DNA of 64,000 bases from Hemerocallis citrina (taxonomy: Eukaryota > Streptophyta > Magnoliopsida > Asparagales > Asphodelaceae), in contig CM030366.1 of assembly GCA_017893485.1 (NCBI GenBank), forward strand, positions 49,183,896 to 49,247,895. Reading direction: 5' to 3'. A program made the translations under genes and the position numbers. The notes beneath the pieces were generated by a model. It did not search any database, had not been told where the DNA came from, and saw only the letters and a list, made by a program, of their open reading frames with translations. Positions 22,833 through 36,070 of this stretch are shown here, in pieces. The first letter of the stretch is position 1, and every line of letters starts with the position of its first letter.

Positions 22833-23039
22833 CTGGAAAACTGTTGGCACATTAGTTGCATACAACTGACGCAATACTATAATACAGCGATCTCATTAAC
22901 TTAGCAATCACACACTTGAATGCAGAAAGAGAAAATGTGACTATCCTAAATATGTCAGTGTATGAAATGACTTAATGCCTAATGCAGAGTTTACACTACG
23001 ATAACACTAATGCATACTTGTTCGGATTCTATGCATCCC

Positions 23040-23410
23040 ATTCTACATAGGTTCGAGGGCAAGCCCTTAACGTACTTCACGATATAGGGTTCAATCCCTC
23101 GCCGTGAAATCCTACTACGGTGACAAAACAAGATTTAAACATCCCACAAGTATAGGTTCCAGTCCCAGAGTACATCCGCCCGATCTTACAGAACCCTTAT
23201 CGCGTAAACATCCCGTAAGCGTCGCTCTAGCTCTGAACACTGGAGACTCATCTCCCTTCCGCCCCACTAGACATAATCCCGGAGTACATCCGCCCGATTA
23301 TTCATAGTCCCAAAGATAATTTGAGACTCATCTCGCATAAAACTTGCAGTCCCGGAATACATCCGCCCGACTGTAACTATAGTCCCGGAATACATCTGCC
23401 CAACCATAGA
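23040..23410. repeat. Short repeats with GTACATCCGCCCGA in LTR X
   Basis: The phrase CCGGA(G/A)TACATCCGCCCGA recurs at about 23166 (variant), 23279, 23350 and 23387 (variant), spaced irregularly and often bounded by AGTCC..GACT, so each can fold back. It lies in what would be the LTR leader intron. Confidence 0.6.
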
Positions 23411-24197
23411 GAGCCGCACCGCTCACGTTTGCCCAAGCTTCATCACATCTCCTTTTCTTGTGCATGTCCATAGGTTTAATTATAATTATTAAGACCTAGA
23501 GTTCGCTTGCCCACTGGACTTAAACAGAACACTGAGAGAGTTAGCCCATACTGGCTACTCCTCAAGAGAAAGTCAACACACACTGGTTACTTCTCAAATT
23601 CCATAAATCTCAACTACCAGTATTCTGGGTCTCGCTCACTCTAGAAATAAACCATCATCTCAAAAGAGACCATATAAGTTACATTTAACCTCATCATAGA
23701 TAAATCATTCATTATTCATTATTTCTTCATATTCATTTTCTTTGTGTTCATAAAACATGAAGTAACCAACTTCAACTTTCAACTGATGATTAAACCAATT
23801 AAAATCCTTGTAGAAAACCCCAAATTATTCACTTTAATCGTATTCAAATACATCTCTTAATGCAGATTCTTTAAGATTTAAACTAATAGAATTTCTGTAT
23901 TAACATATCATACTTATATTTTTATTCCATCATAATCCAGTATTCAATGTGAATATCACCTCTAACTCTCAAAATATATCTTAAAACTAATGTGAAATCA
24001 TTTCTAAAGTTTTAATAATATTTTAGACTATTATTATAATTTTTTCCAAATTTATAACATGAGAAAACCACTAAAAAAATAAAAATAAATAAAAGGGCAG
24101 CTGTGTATGGCCAGGCTCGAACCGGCACCACAGCAAACACACACAAGCCCCACCCACTGTGTCAACTCACAGTTGTGAAGGAAAACCCTTCAGTTTC

Positions 24198-27100
24198 TGT
24201 CATGTTCCGCTTCACAAAAAGAATACGGAATACGAATACGCAACAAAATTCCAGCGAATGATTTTCATCATCCATAAGCTGTTCAGGAATCTTTACAGCA
24301 TCTTACAAAATAATCAGAGTCAGAAGCAAAATAGTCAACCACACATGCATAACTGAATTAATAAACTAACAGAATTTATTTGAAGCAAAATATAATATTC
24401 TTAAATAAATTAGAATCTGGACAAGTCAAATATCCTGGGTCATATCGCCCAAATACAAAATAAATATTCAAGTACTCAAAATACATTGTTCCAAAGCAAT
24501 CAATAATAATAATACAAATAAACAAGAAATCTAGCACAAATATCTCATTTCGCCAATGCCGTCAGGCAGCTGACCATCCTAATCTGCAGTTGATAACTGC
24601 TGGAGAAGGAAAGAGAAAAAAGTACCCGTCAATTGCAAGTTACGGACCACTTATAATGTAGGATACAAGTACATGGAAAACTAACAAATAGCATGGAATA
24701 ATGCATCAACAGTGATAACTAGCATGAATTAGTAAAACGAAATCAACTAGCATGGTATACTAACAGTACAAATGAATGTGTCAAGTATGGTGTCATATGG
24801 CAACTAACAGTGTCCAGTAACAGTAAGCTCAGTATATTAGTGTAACAGTATAATAGTGTCAGTCTAACAGTATCAGTCTAACAGTCTCAGTTTGACAGTA
24901 TCAGTCTAACAGTATCAGTCTTATGTTCTTACAGTCATGTGTGTATTACTAGCTCGGTAGCACTTCATGCATCTCGGTTTTTTCTACATGGTTGCTGCAA
25001 CAAATAGTTTCGCTTTTAGATTTCATAGTGGACCATAATGGGGCAGTGTAATCAGGTATCAGTAATAGTAACAGTAGCAGTAAAGTAATAGTAACAGTAA
25101 CGGTAACAGTATGGAACACTAGTTCCCTTCCAAGTACACGTTTCCATATTTTCCACTACTAGATATTCCCTTAAGAAACCCCGGCTTGATTACTTTTATT
25201 ATGATTGTCAAACAGGCATAAATGTGTACAAAATAGTGTCAAACTAACATGGTATAATTAGTATTAGGTTCAGGAAAACAAATAAACTAACATAGATGAT
25301 ATACGATCACATAAACGAGCAAAACAGTGCATATTCATATTCAGGACAGCATGACAGTACAGTACTAAAATAGTGATTTCCATTACTACAGAAATCCAAA
25401 TCTGAATCCGTCAAAGAATCTGGAAAATAGACTTCCACACGAATCCAAAGATTATATATAAGCCATATAGTGATTCACAAAATCATAACTAAAAACTGAT
25501 TTGAATCCAGAAAACACTTTCAACCAGAAATCAGTAAATAATATTTAATGATAGGAAAACAGCATTAAAACATCTCGAATAAATCCAGGAAAACTCTGGG
25601 GTAATCCCTTATATGTCTAGTATTAGAATATAAAGTTTTATATTATTCCAGTAAAATTAGTTCAGTCAACAAAAATCAGAAAATATCGAGAAACGATAGT
25701 TTGGCAAATCTGAAATTCCCAACACTGCTTTACGAAAACTGTAATATCTCGCAAACCGTGAAACGAAATCCAAATCCGCCAAAGGGAGATGAAAATAGAC
25801 AAAATAATATAACATTCATATTTAATAATTATTTTTCATACAGTAAAAGGAATTAGGGTGAAAATACGATTCTTTACAGAACAGCGAGCAAAATACAACA
25901 AGTATAGCTTTCATAAACAAGCATGAAACAGCATATAAAACTCATCAATAAAATCCACCAAAATTCTGGGTAATCCTTAGATAGGTATAGAAATACTGTA
26001 CAAAGTTCCAGATCAAAGTAGTATATTTAAGACTAGTATGAAAATTGTTTAATTATCGAAATCATTAAGAAAAGAAATCTGGAAATAAAATACATCTCTG
26101 TAGTAAAATAGCCATAACTCACTCATACGAAAATGAAATCAATCAAGGTCAGAGGGTTTGGAAATAATATAGATTTCTCTACAATTCATGTCTAATACAA
26201 AAGTTAAGAATTCTGACCTTAATATGGTTTAAAATACAAATCAAAACTGACCATCGACAATTGCAGATTTTTCTCTAACAACAAAACCAACATAAATCAG
26301 ATGAAACTAGTTCCAATCAAAATCAAACATGGTATAGAGTCTACTAAGTGTCCAAACATCATGAAATAGAGTATATAACATATTCACAATCATCATATCA
26401 CATGGATCTCATCAAACACATAATTTTACTTAATTATCTCACATATATGAATAGATCAAGAACGATTAAACCTAATTGTTTTCATGTCGATTTTGTGTCG
26501 TAAGGCAACTATGGTCAAATAGCACAATAGAGACAAAACCCATCAAAAATAACACACACACGTGTTGTCTCTAGAACCCAACTATACTATACGCGGTATT
26601 TTTGACTTGTATCATACAAAAGAATTTGAGTACAAGTTACTTGCCTTAACCGAAGACGAAAACGAAGAACACCAAGAATAACAGGAACGGATCCCGGCAA
26701 TGAACAAAATCCACGAACGAAAATCCACAAATTAATGAATCCAAGCAACGCACGCGTGAACTCTCACACGTGCAAGTCACACAACGAGAGAGCAAGAGAG
26801 AGAGATCAAGAGGAGCGTCGGGGCGTCGGCTTGCGGTTGGCATTCCAGCTGGTGCTGACGGCAAACGGAGCAAGGGAGAGAGACGAGGGATGGTAAAGAG
26901 GGTCAGGTGGTTGGTTGCTTGGTCGGTCGGGTGCAGCCAAGGGAAGGGTCAGCTAGGGTGGCGTCAGCCTGGGCTGGGGGATGTCGAGGGTTTGGCTAGT
27001 CGGGGGCGCGGTGCAAACAGGAAGGAGAGAGAGGAAGGGTCGGGATGTAGGGTAGTATTAGGGTTAGGGTTTAGGTGGGAGAGAGAGAGAGGCATATATA

Positions 27101-27553
27101 TATATATGGGGGTTCTAGGGTTTAGAAATATGAGATGGGTATTGGGTTTAAATCGGTTGTGGGTAGTGTAGGAGTAGTAATAGGACTAGTTTAATAGGTT
27201 TGATAAGGACCAAATTGCATAGGATTTCAAATAGGATTGTGAGTTTGAATTTTGGCTTTGGTAATTAATTTGGGATCAAACAATAGGATTTGAAAATAGG
27301 ATGAACCACAACCACCATGAGCACCCAAAGATCAAAATAAGGAGAATAAGACAAATGAAGAGCAAAAATAACAACAGTGATCAAGAACAATCAAGGAACG
27401 GAAATTAAATTACAAAAGATCAAGATTGAGCCAAAATGAATATATATTGAAAACGACTCCAATATACGGTCCAGAAAAATACAAGAGAGTACAAATATTC
27501 ATGAAAGAAGAGAAATACATCAAAAATACGAAAAACAAAAAATAGGGGTTACA
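24198..27553 (-). mobile_element. Tekay solo LTR C, TSD GTTTC
   Basis: Plus-strand ends TGTCATGTTCCGCTTC..AAATAGGGGTTACA are the inverse of the Tekay LTR ends, flanked by GTTTC on both sides (24193-24197, 27554-27558). TATA run at 27093-27107 (minus), donor TTAAG|GCAAGTAAC at 26645/26644, acceptor CTGCAG|ATTAGGATGG at 24584, and conserved block AAACCCCGGCTTG (about 25118-25190). Copy-specific repeats of AACAGTATCAGTCT (24830-24930) and GTAACAGTA (25050-25110) lie just beyond. No internal retroviral region. Confidence 0.9.
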
Positions 27554-29460
27554 GTTTCTTATATACTGGTTTACTGTTTCTTCATATAAAAAGTCCCATT
27601 TTAAAAAAAGACAGCGTAACACCCCAATTTTTATTTTTTTTACTATTATTTATTCCAATGATCTTCAACTTAACCTATTACTCATATACATCATTTCTTA
27701 CATAGAAAAATATTCATATATTTTTATTAAAAATTCGGCAGGGTTTCCCCTGAAATATTTTCTCTTTTACAGAAATTCCTTACGGAAAACATTTATAAAT
27801 ATCAATGTACCTGTAATATATATCATTTCTCCCCAGGCAAAGTCATTCAACAACACACAGGCAATAATATATGGGGCTCTAGGGGGCATAATTCCTCATA
27901 ATACACCAGTTACAATTTAAAAACCATAAATTCTATCGAAAATATATAAGATTTTTATAAAAACTTTAGAAAAAACCTTTCAAAAATCAACCACAGACCC
28001 CTGGTACTCCACAACGAGGTGGGTACGGGCTTTCATACTCCATCACAGCACTATATATATTATTATCTCTTACAGTTGCACACATATTCCTCCATAATAC
28101 AAACTATCACCAGAATACTATCTCCATCTCTATATCACTTAGGATAATAAAATATATAATAGATACATATACAACTCATTTGTCTACAGGAAAAGTATAA
28201 CTATCAAAATCAAACAACTACTACGGTATCTCACATCGCTGCTAATCAGTACCTGCAAGAGGGTTAGGGACATCCACTCCCAGAGAGGGACTCCCCTGAT
28301 GTCACGCCTCGCTTCCCAAAAATACGGAACACAAGCACATGACATTGGCCCAGCAAATAACTTGTGTCATCCATAAGCTGTTTACCCATCCAACTCAACA
28401 ATATAAATAACACAAAACAATTGTAAGCAATAATATCAACCACATGAACAATAATATTTGGAATAGAACAATATGAAATATCCCAATACAATAATCCAAC
28501 ATCTGGAAACAAATAATAATATTCGGGTCAAAGCCCACAATACAAAGAAATAACAATGTTCAATAATTAAGTCTTCATAACAAAGCAATAATTTATTAAG
28601 CGGCGATGCTATCAATTCCTTCACCAATGTTGTTCTCCCAATCCATCATGCAATTCTCCTTGATTACATGTAAGCTGTTCATCAGTCATGGACAGCAAGT
28701 AGAGAAAGTAAGGAAACAATAGAATAACGATATAACAATATTTCAATGGATCAATAGGAATCAATAACATGGGATGATAGCAATAATCAATATCAATGAT
28801 AGTCAATGCAATGGTTATAAACAATAGTTCAATATTCAATGACAATGTTCAATGGTATCAATAACACTTAGACAAGATTCGATATTAATGGAAACAATGA
28901 TGTGCTATATGTAATGTCGATGTTATGTCAATTCTTAAGTCAATTTATCATTTTATTCCTAACTAATGCACGTACTATTGTGTCGCATTCTATAGGTTCG
29001 ATGCATACAATCAATGTCGTTTAGACTATAGTGGTATACTCTATAGATCATGTTCTCGGAAAACCATATAAATGATTCTCTTCAGTATTCAGTTATTCAA
29101 TTATTCAGTCATTCAGTTATTCAGTATCAATGTCCATGGAATAATATGCAGTTATCTAGTTATTCGGTCATTTAGTCATTCCGTCATTCAGTAATTATAG
29201 GGAAACCATGAGCTCCCTTTCGATTACAGTCTCTATATTGTTCACTACTAATTCAACCCTTAAACCCCGGCTTGTTTAACAATTCTTTATTCGATCAATA
29301 TGCAATAGTTGTTGACAACATTCGATAACAATAAGGAACAATAGGGACAATAATATCAATGGGAAAATGATAAGATGATTAATAGGAGTCACTAGAATGG
29401 TGAAAAAACAATACTAAGATCATGCAATGCAACATGTACACTTCAATTCATGCAATACAA

Positions 29461-29462
<2 letters not shown>

Positions 29463-29502
<40 letters not shown>
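29463..29502. repeat. (TA)n microsatellite
   Basis: About 20 TA units within the putative intron of LTR E. Confidence 0.95.
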
Positions 29503-31728
29503 TTACAGTAAGAAAATTTGGAAAACGAATTTCTGGCCAGCAAAGAGGTCACTGTAAAAAAATTAGTTTTTCTGCTACTACAAAAATCAAAAACTAAAAC
29601 CGTTGAAAATTCTGAAAACTAGGCTTCCACACGATTCCAACGCATATTTACAATACAAAATCTGACAACAGTAGCTAGGTCAAACACATCATTCTTTACA
29701 GATTACATGTTTAGACAGAAAATCGACATCAACTTGTTCAATTATAAAATCATAAAAAATATTCTTTAGACTCCTAAACATGTTAACTATCATTCTGGAA
29801 ATTATCAGAGCATTATTCTAAAAGTAATTTGTCTTTTTAATAGTTTAAACATGAATACATACATAAATCTTAAATTCTGGAAATAAAACATAGCAGTAGT
29901 AAAATCATCATAACTTTTGTAATACAACTCAGAATTTTAATATCTTATATGTTATGGAAACTAGAAACATATGGCTACAACTCTTATTCAGAAAGTTATT
30001 TATTTTGAGATCAAATACTAGGTCGAAAATGTCATGCAAAATACAGACAACAAGCAACATACAGGTTTTGGGGTATTTTTCATGAAATAAATTGATTAAA
30101 CATGATGGATATCAGTTCTATAGTTAATAAATCTTGTAATCATCTTGATGGGTGTAATAGCATGGTAAATATAATTAAAACACACACATAAACTATTTTG
30201 ACAACAACTAAACATCAATCGATCATTCAAACATACAACCTAGCAATAAAACTATGATAGATTATTTGTGTTGTGATTTTATATAGAACCCTATTATCAA
30301 TACTACATGAATACACGAAAGATTCAATCTTTAGAGTCAATAAAGGCACAAAGTCGAGGATAATTGGGTTAGCTCATGTAAACCCTCAATATACTTAACC
30401 AAAGATAAGAACAATATACGATACGATGAACAATTGGATATACTTGCAAGAATTTCAATAAAACTTAAATTTGATTCAAGACTCATTTCAAGAGAAAAAG
30501 TGACTTGCCTTATGGAAGATTAGTTTGAATACCAAAGAATAACGTGATGAGAATCCAGGAGCAACGACGATGATCGCGAACAAAGCAGATCTTAATGATG
30601 ATCGACGATCAATGATCAGTGCACGATCAAGCAATCAACAGCCAAGATCAAGAGATCAAGATGACCAAAGATCCAGCATTAAGATGAAGCTCCTTATGTT
30701 GATGATCACGATCAGATCAAGGGTCGAGATCCGATGATCAAAGATCAAAGGGCCAAAACAACACAGCGGGATCAGGGACAGCAATGGCAGGGACTTGACT
30801 TCGGCTTGGCAGCGATGCACAGGGCGTTGACGGTAGCGTTGAGTGGCAGGGCACGGCTGAGGGAGGCTCGATGGCAGGGGTTGGAGCTCGGGGTGGTGGT
30901 GATGGAGTACTGGAGCTGAATAAGTGATGAAGGAGAGCGAGAGAGGAGGTGGAAGGCGGTGGGTGGTTATGCTGGCGGTGGTTGAGGTTAGGGTAGCGAG
31001 GGTCGACAGTGGAAAGCGAGGGTGATGAGGAGGAGGGTGAAGATGGAGGGAGATGGGTTGTCGATGGTGGCTCTATTTTTGGAAGGAAAACAGAAGAAGA
31101 GGAGGGGAATGGCGATGGCAGATTCGGTTCGGTTCGGTGGGGTCGGGGGTTATGGGTGAAGATGAGGGAGGAAGAGGGCGAGAGAGAGGGAAGCATAGTC
31201 GGAGGGCTGCGCGAGAGGGATGCGGATAAGGAGCACAGGGCAAGGTCAACTCGCGGTGAACGGTGGTCGAGGGATGCAGGTGGCTCGACAATTGGAGGTG
31301 ATGAAGGAGAGCGAAGTGCTCGATGGGGAGATGAGATGACGACAAGGATGGTGAGAGGCTTCGGAGATCGAGGCAGGATGGGTTTCTGCTGCAGCAACGA
31401 AGAAGACGGAGGAAGATGGTGGGGTTTCGGAGGGTTGCACAGTATAGGGTTGGGGTTGGCGACTGGGGTATTGGAGGCTAGGGTTAGGGTATAGGGTATA
31501 GGTTAGAAGATTAGTATATATAGGGAAAAGTGTGGGTTATTGGATATTGGGTTTGGGTATAAGGATCCAATAAGAAAATAGGTAATAGAGTTTAATAAAA
31601 TTAATTGAAGAATACAATTAGATTAACATTTAACTTTTCACAAATAATTAGAATAGTCATATACAAATAATATACTTGGTTTGTACTTTAAAATAATAAA
31701 AATAGTAATAATAATATTAATAATGACA

Positions 31729-31732
<4 letters not shown>

Positions 31733-31791
<59 letters not shown>
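31733..31791. repeat. (AAT)n microsatellite
   Basis: About 19 AAT/ATA units in the U3 part of LTR E, just left of the Helitron. LTR F has a related imperfect TTATTA run (40070-40160) in its U3. Confidence 0.95.
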
Positions 31792-31841
31792 TGTATTAAA
31801 ATAAGATTTTGAGATTAACAAATTTATTAAAATCCAAATAA

Positions 31842-32381
31842 TCTATATAATAAATTACAAAGAAAGCTATCAAGTGGCTCACAATCAATCCTCCCTAAAA
31901 TCAACGGCCTGGATCAAATCTCACAAAACATATTTTTCCTCCAAAATTTCGAACCCCAAAACAAAATTTTTTCCCCCAAAACTAAAAAACTTATTACTTT
32001 ATTACTATCTCTCTCTTCTCTTTTCACTTTTTCATATTTCTCTCTTTCTCTCTCTCCCTATCTCTCTCTCCCATTCTTTCTATATTTACTTATAAATTTA
32101 AATTTTAAGAATTTTAATGTTTTTTTTTGCACATGTTATTTTCAACATAGTAAATATCTCTTCAACTCCACACTTAAAGTTGTAAGAAGTTAGATTTTAT
32201 ACCCCCATTTATAATTATTTTTCGCATATACTAATGAAAACATGGACTTTTATTTACCACTAATTATTGTCATACTATTCAAACTTGAGCTACAGAATTG
32301 TTGTTTTACTGTTTACAGGCTTTTCGTGTTTTGTATCGTTCCGAAGACGTGCCGCAGGCATGTGCCCACGGGCAAATCTAG
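31842..32381 (+). mobile_element. Short non-autonomous Helitron
   Basis: Starts TCTATATAATAAATTAC after an A and ends in CTAG followed by T, the A/T insertion rule of Helitrons. Two small hairpins precede the end: TGCC-GCA-GGCA (32350-32360) and GCCC-AC-GGGC (32364-32373), the latter four bases before CTAG. There is no target duplication and no Rep/helicase. It is 540 bp, lies inside LTR E, and must have used proteins from elsewhere. Confidence 0.75.
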
Positions 32382-33459
32382 TAATAATATAAAATATAAA
32401 TAATCGATCAATTATAAATAGAAAATAAAGTTAAAATATACCATCATTCAAAATAAATAAATTTTCGATGAGAAAAGATTTTAATAGAAGGTCCAAAATG
32501 AATTTAGCACAAAATAAATTTTCAAATAATCAAGATATAGAAAATACACGGAAAATACTTATTGGTGGGAACGGGAGTTACACCTGACCCCCAGAAAACA
32601 ACAAGGGGTCAGCCATGTCTTGTGTGAGTATAATTTACTAGTCTAACAAATAAATGGAACTATGTAAAGAAAATTGAAAGAACTTGCGAATATCATGATA
32701 ATTAAATGAACCTGAAATTTGATCATAAAAACATCATATATGTGAATTTGCACAGAAATAATCTTTTGAATCTTATATCCAAACTTCACTCTCCCTACCT
32801 TGAAGTTGTGCCTCGGCAGATAGTTTCCACCATTTCCATGGAAATAGCAAGCGAGTAGTTTCTCGACACAATTCCAAGGTATTCTATATTCAGATTAATT
32901 CTCGTTTCTAACATCGCAGTCATACAATCTTATAATATTTCACTCATTCAGTCACATACTATATTTATTTTTATTTTCATTGTATAACGCCACACATTCA
33001 ATCTTCTAACATATTCATATATATTCTCATCACATAACTTCACATTCATTCAATTTTATATTATCATATTCATTTTCATCGTATATCATCATATGCATTC
33101 ATTTTCATCGCATATCCTCCCACATATTTAATCTCATAATATCACATTTGTTCAATCGTATAATATCAAGTTCATCCAATCTCGTATTATCATATTTATC
33201 CATATCTTATAACACATTTCGTAATACATTAACCTTCATTCTCATTATATTTTACCATTTACTTTCTTTTCATTCTAATTTCATCACATAGCTTATTTTA
33301 ATGCTCATTCTTATTTTATCATATACTTTACTTTATGATTCATTCTCATTCCATCATACAACTTGGATTACTTCTCATTCTTATCGATAATATATATATT
33401 ACATTCATTTTCATTTATATCTCACATTACAATTTACTTTATCTTTCATTCTTATCAAA

Positions 33460-34345
33460 TTATACTCCGCACCCCAAACATAGTTTGGGTAATATTACAC
33501 CACACCCTAAAGCGATAGCTTGGGTAATAATCACCGCACCCCAGATAAACTGGGTAATAATCATTGCACCCCAAGTAGAACTTGGGTAATATAACACATA
33601 CACACTTTCTTCACTTCTCATAATCATTTCCATACTGTAATTTCTTCAAGTTATTCATTTTAATTCACATACATAATTCCTTCACTGTTATACTCATATT
33701 CTTTCATACTCATCTTCATTCATACACATTTTCTTTTACTCTTCTAATTCATTTCAACTCCTATTCTTTCTTTACCTTCCCATTTTCACTTTAGATCAGA
33801 TACTTTCTTTCCTTTCTCATTCTCATATCACATCTTATGCTTTCTTTACTTTCTCATTTCCTTTTTCATTTCACATTTATTCATGTTATTAATTTGTCGA
33901 CCAGTGAGCCACAGTATCCTAATATACTGAAAGCCAACAACCCAGTAAACATGCGGACCTTTGCCCCCCGGGGTCTTACGCGTCCGAGGCTACGTCTTCC
34001 TCCCAGCCTATGTCAGCGAGAGAAACACCGCACCTGAGTACTTCCTCCCAGCCGAAGCCAGCGAGGGAAATACCGCACCCCAAACATAGTTTGGGTACTT
34101 CCTCGTGGCAAAACCAACGAGGGAAAAGAAAACACCGCACCTTAGTTTCTCTAGGGTACTTCCTCGCGACATCTGTCATCGAGGGAATATCACCGCACCC
34201 TTGGCTGTAATAACCAGGCCGAGCTGAGTAATAACCAGGCCTCAAGCTGATAGCTTGGGCGATAAAAATACCGCACCCCTAACATAGTTTGGGTAATAAA
34301 CACTGCACCCCAAGCCGGTCCTTGGGGGTTAGGAGGTCTAACCCA
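33460..34345. repeat. Hairpin-repeat field (CACCGCACCCC..TTGGGTAAT) in LTR D
   Basis: At least eight units begin with (A)CCGCACC and end in a GGGTA(A/C) phrase. Within units, complementary arms such as CCAAACATAGTTTGG, AAGCGATAGCTT and CCCAAG..CTTGGG can fold. A longer subtype at 34000-34200 adds TACTTCCTC..CGAGGGAA arms. Unit length varies from about 35 to 75 bp. No reading frame is credible here. Confidence 0.75.
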
Positions 34346-34778
34346 AACCCCCAGGATTTATGTAGGTACTGGTCAACAAAATTTAACTGTTATTATCATT
34401 TATATTTCTTCTTTTCATCACCACACAGCATCTCATCTTTTATTTCAATAATTGCAACATCTTTAGCTTTAACCATGCAATTTATTATCTCATTATCTCA
34501 CATATTCATATACACCTATTTATTTCATTTATAAGATTATTACTTCATATTATTCTGTATCATAAACGCACCAAAGTATGTATTTAATCACATTATAATA
34601 TCTTATGAATATGCCAAATTAAGTAGATGATTATTCCATATTATCGCCCATTAATTTCACTTTAAACATCACTATTTTATACATATACTCACTCATTAAT
34701 TTCATCGATTATGCTATCATAACTCATTATCACCCACATATATCATATACATAAACCAAATAGGTCAATACATCATAA

Positions 34779-34780
<2 letters not shown>

Positions 34781-34853
<73 letters not shown>
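34781..34853. repeat. (TA)n microsatellite in LTR D
   Basis: About 36 TA units ending in TATGTATG. Confidence 0.95.
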
Positions 34854-34862
<9 letters not shown>

Positions 34863-35418
34863 CATTTTTGTTTATCTACCGTATATTATACGTATATTAA
34901 CCCCATTTACTTCATCTTGTTATACATATACCCAGTACATCACCCATAACACTAAATATTCAAATCACATAATTTCTCCATACAACACAATTTCAATATA
35001 TAAAAATTCTGTATTTTCGGTTAAATATTCATTTAGCTATAACTTACAAAAATCATATCGAATCTGCATAAAATTTTGTCATAACATAAGATATACCTAG
35101 TATAATCATACTCACCTGACAAACCAGCCCGCAGACACTCCTCGCTCGCCCGGTCGCTAATCAAACTTCACTCTATAATACCTATTAAGAAAATTATTGG
35201 CCCGTAAGTCATTAACCCATAACTCTCATTATCTATCCCCCGAACTCACATCAAACATATTCACACATCATATACAACCTACATAAGCATGTCAAATCAA
35301 CAATTCTCTGGTTTTATAACCAAATCCCAATTTTACCCCACGATCGGAGGAGTTCTAATCAATATTTTATATTTTAAGGGGAAAATACCACAAATCAACT
35401 TCCATATCGCAAAATTAA

Positions 35419-35482
<64 letters not shown>
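35419..35482. repeat. (TA)n microsatellite in LTR D
   Basis: About 32 TA units. Confidence 0.95.
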
Positions 35483-35484
<2 letters not shown>

Positions 35485-35867
35485 CGGGAATACAGTCTAT
35501 TATTTATACATATTTTCCCATAATTATCCTATTTTTTTAAACCAATAAACTTTATTTTCGCAATTTCCCGATACCGGGAAAATTACTAATAATTATCAAA
35601 CAATGGCTAAAATTAATCGTAGATGCTTCTAACTTATCCCATATAATTTGCTCATCATTCTCAATATTTCTTAGTATACAATTATACAATATCCATGATT
35701 TTATTAAAATCAAACCCTATGTTAGGAAAATTTCTAAATTATTACCATAGAAATTGAAATCTTTCACCTCTAACATGTTCTACTTACCCTAAACATCTTT
35801 CTGCAGTGATTTTTATGAAAAGAAATGAAAGCATACAATCTCATAAACAAAAATACAAATTGGTATA

Positions 35868-36070
35868 CCTTCATGAAGCTCTCTTAAAAACCAATCCTGC
35901 CATGCTGAAGAGCACCTTAAAATCTCCTAGAATCCCCAAATAATTTGAAGTTTGAAGTGGCATGAAGGTGGGATTTAAAACCCTAGGTTTATGAAAATTG
36001 GGTTTCGGTCATGGAGGGGAAGAAAGCTTCGGCCCGCAAAAAATGACGGGGAGAAGGGGAGTGGCATACT
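35868..36070 (-). promoter_or_regulatory. LTR D leader region with donor-like site
   Basis: Minus-strand CATGAAG|GTATACC (35869/35868) stands where X and W have their GT donors. A clear TATA box is not visible, only a weak TATTTAC near 36075. Confidence 0.3.

Larger units (their letters stand above)
28300..32582 (-). mobile_element. Tekay solo LTR E with nested Helitron, TSD CCTGA
   Basis: TGTCACGCCTCGCTTCCC..AACGGGAGTTACA, the inverse of Tekay LTR ends, with CCTGA on both sides (28295-28299, 32583-32587). Removing the 540-bp Helitron leaves ~3.74 kb. Minus-strand TATATATA at about 31513-31522, donor CATAAG|GCAAGTCAC at 30509/30508. The acceptor region near 28650 is decayed (TTGCATG). Conserved block AAACCCCGGCTTGTTT at about 29205-29275, with TTATTCAGT repeats (29080-29190) beyond it. 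Purine/pyrimidine-biased ORFs at 30.7-31.4 kb lie in the GC-rich leader and show no family resemblance. Confidence 0.9.

Noticed and set aside
26646..27171. ORFs of 75 and 133 codons in LTR C
   Set aside because: Same leader region as in the other Tekay LTRs; GA-rich low-complexity translation.
30738..31494. Long overlapping Ser/Pro-rich and Arg/Glu/Gly-rich ORFs on both strands
   Set aside because: Composition effects in the purine/pyrimidine-biased leader of LTR E; no recognisable domain, and the sister LTRs do not conserve the frames.
33460..34345. CRISPR-like array
   Set aside because: The repeats are variable in length, the 'spacers' are related self-complementary arms, there are no cas genes and the context is a plant LTR.
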